64,000 nt of DNA from Dyella nitratireducens (GTDB taxonomy: Bacteria > Pseudomonadota > Gammaproteobacteria > Xanthomonadales > Rhodanobacteraceae), in contig NZ_BMJA01000003.1 of assembly GCF_014642835.1 (NCBI RefSeq), positions 201,682 through 265,681 on the forward strand, read 5' to 3'. This document shows positions 46,401 through 55,028 of this stretch, piece by piece. The notes below the pieces were generated by a model. It made no database searches. It worked only from the letters and a program-made list of their open reading frames with translations, and was not told the origin of the DNA. Every line of letters begins with the position of its first letter. Position 1 is the first letter of the stretch. Both the position numbers and the translations under genes were made by a program.

Positions 46401-46499
46401 ATGCACGAGCAATTGTTTGGCAGGAAGGCGCAGCGGCTGCTGGACAGCCTGCCTTCGGGGCATCGGCTTCAGCAGAGTTTTGCGCGGTTTATGGGGTGA
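43446..46499 (+). CDS. OmpR-type wHTH / AAA ATPase / TPR regulator
   Basis: A 1017-residue regulator. Residues about 1-105 are a trans_reg_C winged helix (ITAKAFDVLRYLVEHPGRLVS, HRGRGYRF), as in OmpR or CadC, with no receiver domain. Residues about 120-420 are an AAA_16-type ATPase with Walker A GDAGIGKTS (151-159) and Walker B VLLLEDLHWAD. The rest is a long helical TPR-like region with many repeats. It therefore has an ATPase switch like MalT but a different DNA-binding head. It follows the LuxR gene by 15 bases. The ligand is unknown. Its large size and architecture are typical of signal-integrating regulators. Confidence 0.87.
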   Translation: MKEFKPFRLDPANHQLWRTSDEGGLAPVTITAKAFDVLRYLVEHPGRLVSHEELLEALWSGVAVQPEVLKGHVLAIRNALGDDAQRPRYIETHRGRGYRFIADIATPQKTDNHLSSPAAPSLIGRAAQLNMLREALVQTSHGQSKIVFVHGDAGIGKTSLAEAFCSDIATRHVPLSYGRCIEGFGGAEPFYPIIEALSRLIKGANGNKVQDALISLAPSWASQLAGLLSREHRALLQKMAHISARSRMLGEFCELLEALAEDEAFVLLLEDLHWADFSTLDLISAFARRKSAVKLLLIATYRSDELATRGPALKQLVNELLLHKLCESIHLTGLDQHDVAEYVQADDSEESRSFVQLLLHQSSGNPLFLSTILDHLKGTRSISADRGRWKNDVPLSQIRFEIPQTISHVIEAKIASLDDETQRILEAASAVGEVFNPIVPATAAGLSARRFEEVCEALCRTRSFIHRHDMDTLGSGEVVRLYRFNHALLREVLLNRQGPLRLAQSHALIGKELEKSYPSELRAHAAFELAEQFSNAHEWSKGLNYLKIALQTAKRRYAHQDALAILDKADEIARHLPEAERESTLAVLLEDRASIYATNHDPRALQVFNELVQRSEQLRRPDMQARAQLGLAFTLSWGDAAASVAHLENAARLSDAQREPQLKARIRLSSAAWRLWISGWDAELAKICDENLIPLRNGPDRQITAWGLIEYCMICLISSRYRECLETVDANLDILIRHAADRPEFNIFRAIWMAHLGRPWAYTMLGEWGQALKEFDASEALFVGNANRYSICTLETLRGFLYLMAGDFQAIKDICIKLGFYQDKTGHQPAALYTLVLPNEIRHCTLLGGAMEIGLGNLDAGIDILKRLEHDMLEHPVLTDWYWLFVLEWTLANALLQAGDIGQARLHADRMVERSDRTMEVTWRAMAREVRCRVAIEEGHLTLAARLINDALRMTDVMGAPLADWRIHRTAAQVHRLQGDSENAAMHEQLFGRKAQRLLDSLPSGHRLQQSFARFMG

Positions 46500-47045
46500 G
46501 CGAAGGTTTCTGAATGATCGCCTTGCGGTAATGCACGCTCATACCTCACCGTCATTCCGACGAAGGCCGGAATCCAGTTTCAATACGTTGTGCGAAGCAC
46601 TCAAAACCTAATGCAGTGTCCTTCGGACGCATATTTCACTGGATTCCGGCTTTCGCCGGAATGACGGTGAGGCAAGATTTGAACGACCGACATTACAAAT
46701 ACGCACAACGGTCCCCCACGCGGGGGATAGCCACCGCGATTCACACGATCCAACATCAAGCCAAGGTCAGCGCCAACCATGCGTTGCCCAGACCCCGATA
46801 AACATTAAAACCATGGAATGAGCGCATACGCTCGTCGGGCTGCTACTCGCCATCGAAAGCGAACGCAGTGAGACACGGCTGCCATATGGGACCCATCTAC
46901 ACTTTCGAGTGATTCGACGCATCCCTTTTGTGTCAGCAAGTCTACCCTGACGAAGGCTTCGGCCTCTGACGCATGCGCGTACTTTCCATTCAGGACGACG
47001 TTCAACCAAGAACGCTCAAAGGCCATCAGGCCCGGAGAGGTGCGC
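46500..47045. other. Intergenic region with one long-form repeat
   Basis: Holds the long palindrome 46544-46672 and a short CCCCC-ACG-CGGGGG hairpin near 46713. The promoter of the AraC gene should lie in 46900-47045, but no clear element was recognised and nothing coding is supported. Confidence 0.55.
46544..46672. repeat. Long-form REP/MITE-like palindrome, orientation A
   Basis: Same orientation as 10021-10152, with TTGTGCGAAGCACTCA and GTGTCCTTCGGACGC inside and CCTCACCGTCATTCCGACG / CGTTCGCC-type arms (right arm CTTTCGCCGGAATGACGG). Confidence 0.85.
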
Positions 47046-47975
47046 ATGAATCATGGTGCATTCGGCGATCGGCTCGGCCGTTCGTTTCACCTAAACAATC
47101 CCCCGGTTCTCCATAGCCAGACCAGGCATGGCGTGCGCCTTGCGGTCACGGAGCTCAGGATCGACCAATCCGGTTATGGCATGACGTCCCCGATGGGCAA
47201 CGACGATGCCTACCTGGTATGCCTCAATTTGCGCAAACAGAGCACGCACGAGCTTTGGTGCGACGGCCGTTCCGTGTGTTCGACTGCCTATGAGGCAGGC
47301 ACATCCTACGTACTGGACCTGCGCTGCGACCCCATCGCCTATATCGGCGAGCCGTTGCATTCGCTGTATTTCTACATGCCGCGGCAAGCCATTGTCGAAG
47401 CCGGCGAGGAGCTCGGAAAAACGAACATTGCCGGGCTGGCCATGCTTCCTGGCGAATGCTTCCGGGACACCATTATCGGCAGCATTGGCCAGACCTTGTT
47501 GCCGATCTTCAACAAGGATGCCCCAGCGAACCAGTCACTCGCCGATCACCTCCTGCAAGGCCTGTGCGCCTACATGGCGGCCACGTACAGCGGGTCTTCG
47601 ATACGTCCCGACATCGTTCGCGGTGCGCTCGCGCCGTGGCAGCAGCGGCTGGTCATGCAAATGATGCGGGAGCGCGTGTTCGAAGGGATCTCCATCGGCG
47701 AATTGGCGGAAGCCTGTGGTCTTTCGGCGGGCGCGCTGGCGCGAGGTTTCAAACGGAGCACCGGCATGTCGCCGCATCAATGGCTGCTGTCACGCCGTAT
47801 CGACGTCGCGCTGGAACTCATGGCGGACCCCGACACCTCACTGGCCGACATTGCTTTCAACGCAGGCTTTTCCGACCAAAGCCATTTCAGCCGCGTGTTT
47901 ACGCAAAAGATGGGCGTTGCGCCGGGCGCATGGCGCAAGTCGCTGGCGAACAACAAACGGGTGGAAGCGGCGTGA
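47046..47975 (+). CDS. AraC-family transcriptional regulator
   Basis: A 309-residue AraC/XylS protein. The N-terminal half is a ligand-binding region (VCLNLRKQSTHELWCDGRSV) and the C-terminal 100 residues are two HTHs: ISIGELAEACGLSAGALARG with FKRSTGMSPHQWLLSRRID, and SLADIAFNAGFSDQSHFSRV with FTQKMGVAPGAWRK. ATG 47046 is placed seven bases after GGAGAGG. It lies directly upstream of, and on the same strand as, the ytcA-mdtNOP-like operon, so it probably activates this exporter. Confidence 0.9.
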   Translation: MNHGAFGDRLGRSFHLNNPPVLHSQTRHGVRLAVTELRIDQSGYGMTSPMGNDDAYLVCLNLRKQSTHELWCDGRSVCSTAYEAGTSYVLDLRCDPIAYIGEPLHSLYFYMPRQAIVEAGEELGKTNIAGLAMLPGECFRDTIIGSIGQTLLPIFNKDAPANQSLADHLLQGLCAYMAATYSGSSIRPDIVRGALAPWQQRLVMQMMRERVFEGISIGELAEACGLSAGALARGFKRSTGMSPHQWLLSRRIDVALELMADPDTSLADIAFNAGFSDQSHFSRVFTQKMGVAPGAWRKSLANNKRVEAA

Positions 47976-48019
47976 CCGCCGTTTCCATGCACAAGACTGG
48001 CTTACACAAGGTTGCTCAC

Positions 48020-48307
48020 ATGCACTCACCTAGAACGACGCACGGACATGCCTATCTACGCGTAGCACTCGCGTCATCGTTCTCGATGGCCATGGCGGCA
48101 TGCAGCGCCTCGCCCTCGCGAAACATCCTCGGCTCCTACTTCCCGACGTGGATGGTGTGCGCGCTGCTGGGCATTGTCCTCGTAGCGATCATTCGTGGCG
48201 TACTGCTAAAAACGGGTGTAGACGCCGCCATGCCTGTGCCGGTGATTGTCTATCTGTGCATGTGGACAGCAGTCACGCTCGCCATCTGGCTTGTGTGGCT
48301 GGGCTGA
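48020..48307 (+). CDS. ytcA: YtcA-family small membrane lipoprotein
   Basis: A 95-residue protein with a signal ending in the lipobox MAAC, followed by SASPSRNILGSYFPTWMVCA and two hydrophobic helices (ALLGIVLVAIIRGVLL; VIVYLCMWTAVTLAIWLVWLG). This pattern matches YtcA, encoded next to mdtNOP in E. coli; the neighbour relation is repeated here. Its stop codon abuts the start of the adaptor gene. ATG 48020 is chosen for its AAGG site; ATG 47987 is less likely. Probable accessory subunit of the exporter; function unproven. Confidence 0.82.
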   Translation: MHSPRTTHGHAYLRVALASSFSMAMAACSASPSRNILGSYFPTWMVCALLGIVLVAIIRGVLLKTGVDAAMPVPVIVYLCMWTAVTLAIWLVWLG

Positions 48308-49348
48308 ATGGAGACCGCGTCCATGCAAGCCAAAACCGCTCTTGGCCGACTCATCGCCTTCGTCTCCATCGCGGCGGCCGTGGTGCTCATCGTCGTGTCG
48401 ATGATCGTCGTCGATCAGCGCCCGCGTACGCACGATGCCTATATTTTTGCGTACAGCGCCGGCATCACGCCGGAGGTCGACGGACGCATCGTGGCGATCC
48501 ATATCCGCAACGATCAATTCGTCCACAAAGGTGACGTGCTGCTGCAGATCGATCCCGAGCCGTTCGAGCTGAAGCTGCAGCAAGCCAAAGCACAAGTCGC
48601 CGCCTTGCAGGCCGACATCAACCTCACCGGCCGGCAGGTCAATGCGCAAGGATCCGGCGCCGAAGCCGCAGCACGCGAAGTCGATCGTGCGCGTCAGCAA
48701 CTGGCGCTTGCGCATGACACACTCGCACGCGAACAACCGTTGCTGGCCAAGGGCTTCGTCACCACACAGCAAATCGATGAAGCGCGCACCAACGAGCGCA
48801 CGGCGGCATCGCAATTATCCGCAGCCATCCAGCAGGCAGCACAAGCCAAGGAAGCCGTCGGCGATGTGGAAAGCCTGAAGGCGCAACTGCTCGGCGCGCA
48901 AGCCGTCGAAGCCCTGGCTGCGCGCGATCTGCGTGAAACCGTCATTCGCGCCACGGTGGATGGCCGGGTGACCGGCTTCAATCTCGCCCTGGGATCGTTT
49001 GCCGTGTCCGGGCATCCGCTCTTTACGTTGATCGATGACAACAGCTGGTATGCCGTTGCCAATTTCCGCGAGACCGACCTGCGCGGGATGCACACCGGCG
49101 ATGCCGCACAGATATGGGTGATGGGACATGAAGGCCAGCCGTTGCACGGCGTGGTCGAAAGCCTGGGTGCAGGTGTTCAGCCGGAAGGCGCGGCCGGCCC
49201 AGGACTTCCCCAGGTCGATCGAAACCTCAATTGGGTCGTGGTGGCGCAACGCTTCCCCGTGTGGGTACGCCTGGACCAACCCTCGCAGCCGTTCTTGCGC
49301 ATCGGTGCAACCGCTTCCGTACGGGTGAGCCATGCACGCACCGATTGA
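48308..49348 (+). CDS. mdtN: MdtN-like HlyD-family adaptor
   Basis: A 346-residue membrane-fusion protein with an N-terminal transmembrane helix (about residues 15-36) and a lipoyl half with DAYIFAYSAGITPEVDGRIV and NDQFVHKGDVLLQIDPEPF. A helical hairpin (about 80-215) follows, then a closing barrel with WYAVANFRETDLRGMHTGD. The form matches MdtN/AaeA-type adaptors that serve FUSC permeases. ATG 48308 directly follows the ytcA stop; ATG 48323 is an alternative. It overlaps the FUSC gene by 17 bases. Confidence 0.87.
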   Translation: METASMQAKTALGRLIAFVSIAAAVVLIVVSMIVVDQRPRTHDAYIFAYSAGITPEVDGRIVAIHIRNDQFVHKGDVLLQIDPEPFELKLQQAKAQVAALQADINLTGRQVNAQGSGAEAAAREVDRARQQLALAHDTLAREQPLLAKGFVTTQQIDEARTNERTAASQLSAAIQQAAQAKEAVGDVESLKAQLLGAQAVEALAARDLRETVIRATVDGRVTGFNLALGSFAVSGHPLFTLIDDNSWYAVANFRETDLRGMHTGDAAQIWVMGHEGQPLHGVVESLGAGVQPEGAAGPGLPQVDRNLNWVVVAQRFPVWVRLDQPSQPFLRIGATASVRVSHARTD

Positions 49349-51269
49349 GCTTCAAAACCGTGGCGGCCTGACCGGCGTGTTGCAGCGCGAACTCGCGCTG
49401 ACCGATACGCGTATTCGCACCATGGCACGTATCACCGGGTGTACGGCCTTCGTGGTTGCCATCGCGATGGTGTTTCAAATTCCATTGCCTGCCTACGTTG
49501 CCTACCTGGTTTTTCTGCTCAGCCACGAGGATGCCGCTTCAACCCTGGTCTCCTCCGTCGGTGGCCTGGTGGCAGTTACCTTGGCTGTCGCTTCGTCCCT
49601 GTTGTTCTACGTGTTCGACGCGGCCGAACCGGCGCTGCGCATTCCGCTGTTGGCGGTGAGCACCTTGGCTGGAACGTTTCTCGCGCGCACCAGCCGGTTG
49701 GGACCCATCATCTTTCTTGCCGGGTTCATCCTGGTGTTGTCGCAGACGCTGCTGGATGACGTACCCACCACCGAATATGTCACGCACACGGTGCTGTGGC
49801 TGTGGGTGGTGGTTGCGGTGCCGGTTGGCGCGAGCGTCATGGCCGCGCTGCTGGCCGGCGAAAGTCCTGTCGCGCTGGCGCGCAAGCAGGCTGCGCAACT
49901 GATGGATGCCGTCGCCGGCTATATCGAAAACCCCTACTCCGCAGACCCTTCGCGCTTGCGCGACCAGTTGCTCGCACTTGGCCAGCTCAAGAACAAGGCC
50001 TATCTGTGGAACAAACAACTCAAGGCATTTGCGCGGGAAGACAACCGCCTGATCGCCATCCTGTTAGAAGCGCTACAGATCGCTCGATGCCACCCTTCGA
50101 GCGTATCGCTTGCTTCGAGGCGTTCTTTGGCGATCTCTCTCCGCCAAAGCAAACGTCTTTTTTTACAACGTCGCGGCGTCATGGCCGATGCTGCCGCCGA
50201 CGAGAGCGAGCCCATGCCCGCCACGCTGAATCCCACGGAGACGGCCCTGCGCAACACGCTCGATGAACTGTTTGACGAAGCTTCCGGCAAAGCACCGCCC
50301 CCTGCTGACAAAGCCCCGCCACAACATCCACCTGCGGCAGTTCAATCCCAGAACCGTGCGCATGCGCGCTTCGCGTTCAAAGTGATGTGTGCGGTGCTGG
50401 CTTCCTACGCGACCTACACGTTGCTCGACTGGCCCGGCATTCGCACGGCGGTCACCACCTGTTTCTTCGTCTCGCTGACGACGCTGGGAGAAAGCGTGCA
50501 TAAGCTGACGTTGCGCATTACCGGCGCCATCATCGGCGGGCTGATCGCCGGACTTTGCATTGTTTTCGTGTTGCCCTCCCTGACCGATATCGGCGAGCTT
50601 TGCCTGCTGATTGCCGTGGTATCCGCCTTTTGCGCATGGATTGCCACCAGCAGCGAGACGATTGCCTATGGCGGCATGCAGATCGCCTTCGCCTTCTTCC
50701 TGGGTGTACTGCAAGGCTACAGCCCGGCGGATGACCTCACCGTGCTGCGCGATCGCATCGTCGGCATCGTGGTCGGCAATCTGTGGATCACGATTTTCTT
50801 CACCACGCTTTGGCCGGTCAGCGCGGTGAGCCAGGCGCGCGATAAATGGTCTTCGGCGATCAAGCAACTCGGCGATCTGCTCGTCACCCATGACGAGGAA
50901 GCTGCCGCTGCGATGAAAGCGGATATCTGCCAGCGTGCTTCCGAAGCATCCCGGTTGAACGCACGCACCCTGTTCGAGTGGCGTTTTTTCCTCGATGGCG
51001 ACCTGGCGGATCGCCCGGTCCCCGAAGCACGTCACGTTGAACAACTCGCATCGGCAGCCTTTGTCGTGCAGCGGCTGAAGGACAAAACGGCGTCGCTTCC
51101 ATCCGATGAAAAGGCAGATCAAGCCATCGCCGAGCGACTGGCCGCCCTTGCAAAAGGAACATCTTCAAACGTGTCAGACGAACACCTTGGCCAAGCACCC
51201 ACCACGCTTCTGAATCAGGCCCGGCAGCACCTCAACGAGGAGATCGATCATGCGTCGCGCGCGATCTGA
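49332..51269 (+). CDS. mdtO: MdtO-like FUSC-family permease
   Basis: A 645-residue inner-membrane protein with two sets of hydrophobic helices, each followed by a cytoplasmic helical domain, as in FUSC/YccS permeases. Segments of note are FQIPLPAYVAYLVFLLSHED in the first half and GIRTAVTTCFFVSLTTLGES in the second. It works with the adjacent adaptor and OMF to expel aromatic or other small compounds. The start overlaps the adaptor gene by 17 bases and its end overlaps the OMF gene by 20 bases. Substrate unknown. Confidence 0.86.
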   Translation: MHAPIELQNRGGLTGVLQRELALTDTRIRTMARITGCTAFVVAIAMVFQIPLPAYVAYLVFLLSHEDAASTLVSSVGGLVAVTLAVASSLLFYVFDAAEPALRIPLLAVSTLAGTFLARTSRLGPIIFLAGFILVLSQTLLDDVPTTEYVTHTVLWLWVVVAVPVGASVMAALLAGESPVALARKQAAQLMDAVAGYIENPYSADPSRLRDQLLALGQLKNKAYLWNKQLKAFAREDNRLIAILLEALQIARCHPSSVSLASRRSLAISLRQSKRLFLQRRGVMADAAADESEPMPATLNPTETALRNTLDELFDEASGKAPPPADKAPPQHPPAAVQSQNRAHARFAFKVMCAVLASYATYTLLDWPGIRTAVTTCFFVSLTTLGESVHKLTLRITGAIIGGLIAGLCIVFVLPSLTDIGELCLLIAVVSAFCAWIATSSETIAYGGMQIAFAFFLGVLQGYSPADDLTVLRDRIVGIVVGNLWITIFFTTLWPVSAVSQARDKWSSAIKQLGDLLVTHDEEAAAAMKADICQRASEASRLNARTLFEWRFFLDGDLADRPVPEARHVEQLASAAFVVQRLKDKTASLPSDEKADQAIAERLAALAKGTSSNVSDEHLGQAPTTLLNQARQHLNEEIDHASRAI

Positions 51270-52662
51270 ATCGCCTCTGCTCGCACACATTCCCCTCGCG
51301 CTCGCGATAGTGCTCTTCGTACACAGCGGCATGGCGCGCACGCAATCGGCGTCATGGGCCATGGACACCACCAGCCATGCCGATGCACCAGCGATGGAAG
51401 ACCGCGTCTACACGCTGCAGGAACTCCTGACCATCGCGCTGGACATCAGCCCCAAGACGCGCGAAGTCGAGCAGGAAGCCGTACAAGCCGACCTCGCCGT
51501 GCGGCTGGCCAAAACCCAGTATTCACCGCAACTCGATGCCAAGGCGCTCGGTGGCATCCAACGTACACCGCTGGCGATTCCGCCGACAGTTTCGAAAAAA
51601 GGCTACTTCGTGTCGTCGACCCGGGAAGTTTTTCCGACGCTGGAAATGAAATGGCTATTGTTCGACTTCGGCCGCCGCAAAGGCGCCGTAGAGGAAGCCA
51701 GACATAACGCTTCCGCCGCGCAATCAGGCTTGCTTGGCGCGCAGGAAAAACTGGTGTTCGACGTGTCGGAAGCCTATTTCGATGCGACCTCCGCGCAGGG
51801 ACAAGTGCGCGCCGCCCAAAAATCACTGGATGCCGCCAAGCTGACCGAACAGGCCGTCGCCGATCAGAAGAAGCACGGCCGCGCCACCGTGGTGCAGCTT
51901 GCCGAAGCGCAACGCCAGACGGCTGCCATGCAACTGGGATTGACGAAAGCCAACGGTACGGCGGATACGGCCTTCGCCACCTTGGTCGCCACCATCGGAC
52001 TGCCGCCCGAAACCCGTTTCGAAGTCGCGCCGCCTGCCGATGCACCAACAACGGAAACACTCGCACCACTGCGGACATTGATCGACGAAGCGCTGCAAAC
52101 CCGTCCGGACGTACTCGCCGCCACCGATAAAGTCGCTGCAGCCGGCGCCAAGATCGAAACCGCACGCGCCGCTTACCGGCCGACGATCAGCCTGTCCGCG
52201 CAGCTGTTCCAGAACATCGGCAAGATCAGCAGCGATGGAAGCCCCTACTCGTCCATCGATCGAACCGGCAACGCGCTGTTCGTTTCGTTCGATTGGCCGC
52301 TGTTCGACGGCGGTGCACGAGCCACCAACGTATCGCTGGCCGTCTCGCAAAAGACGGAGGCCGAGGATGCCCTGGCCGACACCAAGGACACCGCCTCCCA
52401 GCAGGTGGTGCAGGCCTACAGCAATCTGAAAACGAGCCTGGACAACCGCAATCAGGCGCTGGCGTATACGCATGCTTCCGAACTTGCCTATCAGGCCTCG
52501 CTCGATTCGTATCGGCGCGGCCTCACCAGCATCACTGACCTGACGAGCAACGAAGCTGTGCTCGCCCAGGCGGAAGCCGGCCAAGAAGATGCCGATGCCA
52601 ACGTCGGCATTGCGCGCGCCGCGCTGGATCTGGCCTTGGGGCGGCGGCCTTCTTCGCATTAG
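51250..52662 (+). CDS. TolC-family outer-membrane factor (MdtP position)
   Basis: A 470-residue OMF with a Sec-type N-terminal signal (about residues 1-30; no lipobox). Two OEP repeats are visible, with YTLQELLTIALDISPKTREV starting the first and RTLIDEALQTRPDVLAATDK the second. KWLLFDFGRRKGAVEEA and FDWPLFDGGARATNVSLAVS are typical barrel-turn motifs. It completes the mdtNOP-like system. Unlike the other two OMFs in this window, it lacks the NodT GPDY/GPNF start, so the class is TolC-like rather than NodT. Confidence 0.87.
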   Translation: MRRARSESPLLAHIPLALAIVLFVHSGMARTQSASWAMDTTSHADAPAMEDRVYTLQELLTIALDISPKTREVEQEAVQADLAVRLAKTQYSPQLDAKALGGIQRTPLAIPPTVSKKGYFVSSTREVFPTLEMKWLLFDFGRRKGAVEEARHNASAAQSGLLGAQEKLVFDVSEAYFDATSAQGQVRAAQKSLDAAKLTEQAVADQKKHGRATVVQLAEAQRQTAAMQLGLTKANGTADTAFATLVATIGLPPETRFEVAPPADAPTTETLAPLRTLIDEALQTRPDVLAATDKVAAAGAKIETARAAYRPTISLSAQLFQNIGKISSDGSPYSSIDRTGNALFVSFDWPLFDGGARATNVSLAVSQKTEAEDALADTKDTASQQVVQAYSNLKTSLDNRNQALAYTHASELAYQASLDSYRRGLTSITDLTSNEAVLAQAEAGQEDADANVGIARAALDLALGRRPSSH

Positions 52663-52712
52663 CGGTCGCCGCTTCAACAGGACTCCCACCCCCTCACCAC
52701 GCGGAGCAAGCC

Positions 52713-54422
52713 ATGAGCAAGAAAGTTGCAGAAATCCTCGTCGAGGTTCTCGAACAAGCGGGCGTCAAGCGCTGCTACGGCATCGTCGGCGATACGCTCA
52801 ATCTGTTCGCGGAACATCTGGAGCGCAGCACCATCGACTGGGTGCACGTTCGGCACGAGGAAGCCGGCGCGTTTGCAGCGGGCGCCGAAGCATCGCTTAC
52901 CAACAACCTGACGGCATGCGCCGGCAGCTGCGGACCGGGCAGCCTGCACTTCATCAACGGCATGTATGAGGCCAACCGCAACCGCTCGCCCGTCATCCTT
53001 ATCGCCAGCCAGGTGATGATGAACGACCTGGGCTTCGAGTTCATCCAGGAGGTCGATTTCAAAACGGTCTTCAAGGAATGCTCGGTGTTCTGCGACATGA
53101 TCCTCACACCCGACCAGGCCAGGAAGAAAGCCGTGATGGCTTGCCAGGCCGCGTTGGCCAAGCAAGGTGTTGCGGTGCTGATCGTGCCGGTGGATATCTC
53201 ACATGGCGAAGTGCACGAAGATTTCCCCTATCAGGTTCACCACAGCAAACCCACGATCACGCCCAACAGCGAAGAGATCGATGCGATTGCCAAGATCCTC
53301 AATGCCGGCAAGAAGATCACCATCTACGCGGGCTCCGGCTGCGAAAATGCGCTGGAAGAAATCCGTGCAGTAGCCGACGTGCTCAAGGTGCCTGTCGCCC
53401 ACACATCCCGCGCCAAAAGCTTTCTGGAGCCCGACAATCCATTCAACGTCGGCATGACCGGCATTCTCGGTACCGAGGCCGGCTACAAGGCCATCCTCGA
53501 TTGCGACACGCTGCTGTTGCTCGGTGCGGATTTTGCGTGGCGCCAGTTCTATCCCGACCACGCGAAGATCGTGCAGATCGATATCGATCCCACACATCTT
53601 GGCCGGCGCCATCACATTGCATTCGGCGCCGTCGGTGACATCAAGCCAACGCTGCGCGCCCTGCTTCCAAGCCTAGTAGAACACGACGACGCATCGTTCC
53701 AGGACGAGTACGTCGGACGCTTCAACAAGGCGATGGCATCCTGGAAAAGCCATTTGGTTCCGGGCCACGATGACACCATTCCCGGCTCGTACCTGGCCTC
53801 CTTGATCGACCGTTACGCCGACGAGGATGCGCTTATCTCCGGTGACGACGGCACACCCATCGTATGGGCGATCCGCCATATCACCGCCAACGGCAAGCGG
53901 CGGATTTTCGGCAGCCTGCTGCATGGAACCATGGCGACCGCGCTGCCCAACGCACTGGGCTTGAAGAAGGCAGCACCCAAGCGCCAGGTGATTGCGATGT
54001 GCGGCGACGGTGGGCTCTCCATGCTTTTCGGCGAGTTGTTGACCGTGATCCAGGAAGACGTGCCGATCAAGATCGTCGTGTTCGACAACAACAAACTCGG
54101 GTTCGTCGAAATCGAGCAGAAATCGGAAGGCATGCTCGATACCTTCACGCGCTTGAAGAACCCGGACTTCGGCAAGGTGGCCGAAGCCATCGGCTTGTGG
54201 GGCAAGACCGTTCGCAAGGCCCCGGAAATCGAGGCGGCCGTGCAGGAGTGGCTGGCCCATCCGGGACCGGCGTTGCTCAACGTTCCGGTGAGTCCGTTGG
54301 AATTGGTCAAGCCGCCTTTTGTCGAGCTCAAACCCGTCGTTGGCATGGCGCTGTATTCGGCGCGAGCCATCCTGCATGGGCGTAGCGCAGACGTGCTGGA
54401 GCTGGTGCGCGAAAATTTCTGA
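52713..54422 (+). CDS. PoxB-like pyruvate oxidase/ThDP enzyme, second copy
   Basis: A 569-residue ThDP/FAD enzyme, a clear paralogue of the gene at 37251. DWVHVRHEEAGAFAAGAEA carries the catalytic Glu. GMTGILGTEAGYKAILDCDT is the FAD domain. CGDGGLSMLFGELLTVIQED and VFDNNKLGFVEIEQ are the ThDP/Mg motif. Its end (DVLELVRENF) is different from, and shorter than, the LLR end of the first copy, so membrane binding may differ. ATG 52713 follows GCGGAGCAAGCC. It lies after the mdt-like operon and before nsrR. Pyruvate is likely but not proven as substrate. Confidence 0.87.
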   Translation: MSKKVAEILVEVLEQAGVKRCYGIVGDTLNLFAEHLERSTIDWVHVRHEEAGAFAAGAEASLTNNLTACAGSCGPGSLHFINGMYEANRNRSPVILIASQVMMNDLGFEFIQEVDFKTVFKECSVFCDMILTPDQARKKAVMACQAALAKQGVAVLIVPVDISHGEVHEDFPYQVHHSKPTITPNSEEIDAIAKILNAGKKITIYAGSGCENALEEIRAVADVLKVPVAHTSRAKSFLEPDNPFNVGMTGILGTEAGYKAILDCDTLLLLGADFAWRQFYPDHAKIVQIDIDPTHLGRRHHIAFGAVGDIKPTLRALLPSLVEHDDASFQDEYVGRFNKAMASWKSHLVPGHDDTIPGSYLASLIDRYADEDALISGDDGTPIVWAIRHITANGKRRIFGSLLHGTMATALPNALGLKKAAPKRQVIAMCGDGGLSMLFGELLTVIQEDVPIKIVVFDNNKLGFVEIEQKSEGMLDTFTRLKNPDFGKVAEAIGLWGKTVRKAPEIEAAVQEWLAHPGPALLNVPVSPLELVKPPFVELKPVVGMALYSARAILHGRSADVLELVRENF

Positions 54423-54446
54423 TACACCGGTAGTTATGTGAAGCGA

Positions 54447-54520
54447 CGTAGGTTGGGGTGAAAACCCCAACTTCCGCGCACCCATGCGTCGCGACATTGG
54501 GGTTCTCACCCCAACCTGCG
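54447..54520. repeat. GTAGGTTGGGGTG palindrome, copy 1
   Basis: CGTAGGTTGGGGTGAAAACC and the complementary CACCCCAACCTGCG enclose about 30 bases including GTTCTC. It lies between the PoxB-like gene and nsrR and could act as a terminator for the first. Confidence 0.8.
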
Positions 54521-54584
54521 GAACCACGCTTGCTGCACGCAACCGGAAGACGCGTGTAGCATGAACGTTCTACCGGAGCCCGCG

Positions 54585-55019
54585 ATGCGACTGACCTACC
54601 AGACCGACTACGCCTTGCGCATGCTGATGTACCTGGCCGTGCAAGGCGACCGCCGCTCTTCCATCCATGAAATCGCCACGCAATATGGCATTTCCGAAAA
54701 CCATCTGATGAAGGTGACGCAGCGGTTGTCGGCACTCGGTTACGTCGACGCGCTGCGTGGACGCAGCGGCGGGCTGAAACTGGCGGGTAAACCGGAAGAT
54801 ATCCGCATTGGCGATATCGTGCGCGAGATGGAACCCGATCTTGAGATCGTGGAATGTTTCGGCGCCGAAAACACTTGCACCATTACGCCAGCCTGTGCGC
54901 TGCGCCATGTTCTGGACGAAGCGCGCCAGAGCTTTCTCGCCGTACTGGACAGCTATACGCTGAAGCAGTTGGTGGCGCGGCCTGGGAAGCTGAAGATAGC
55001 GCTCAACATCGTGGCGTGA
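54585..55019 (+). CDS. nsrR: NsrR-type Rrf2 nitric-oxide sensor/repressor
   Basis: A 144-residue Rrf2 regulator. The N-terminal wHTH is MRLTYQTDYALRMLMYLAVQ with SIHEIATQYGISENHLMKV. The three Fe-S cysteines are Cys91, Cys98 and Cys104 (ECFGAENTCTITPACALR), the pattern of NsrR. ATG 54585 fits the NsrR N-terminus and has GGAG upstream; ATG 54561 is an in-frame alternative. It is convergent with hmp at 55111. NsrR represses NO-detoxification genes until its cluster reacts with NO, and a matching box is found at 56342. Confidence 0.9.
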   Translation: MRLTYQTDYALRMLMYLAVQGDRRSSIHEIATQYGISENHLMKVTQRLSALGYVDALRGRSGGLKLAGKPEDIRIGDIVREMEPDLEIVECFGAENTCTITPACALRHVLDEARQSFLAVLDSYTLKQLVARPGKLKIALNIVA

Positions 55020-55028
55020 TCTCTGAAT

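Noticed and set aside
44529-46463. Minus-strand open frame of 644 codons opposite the ATPase regulator
   Set aside because: The opposite strand encodes Walker motifs and TPR-like repeats; the antisense product shows no motif and no start signal.
10021-46672. Repeated palindromes considered as a CRISPR array
   Set aside because: Copies are dispersed by thousands of bases, are palindromic with variable interiors, and there are no regular spacers or cas genes.
46805-47047. Small minus-strand frames upstream of the AraC gene
   Set aside because: No ribosome site, no family resemblance, and they overlap the expected promoter of the AraC gene.
54521-54584. Second NsrR box upstream of nsrR (autoregulation)
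   Set aside because: No AAGATG...CATCTT inverted pair was found in this short region.
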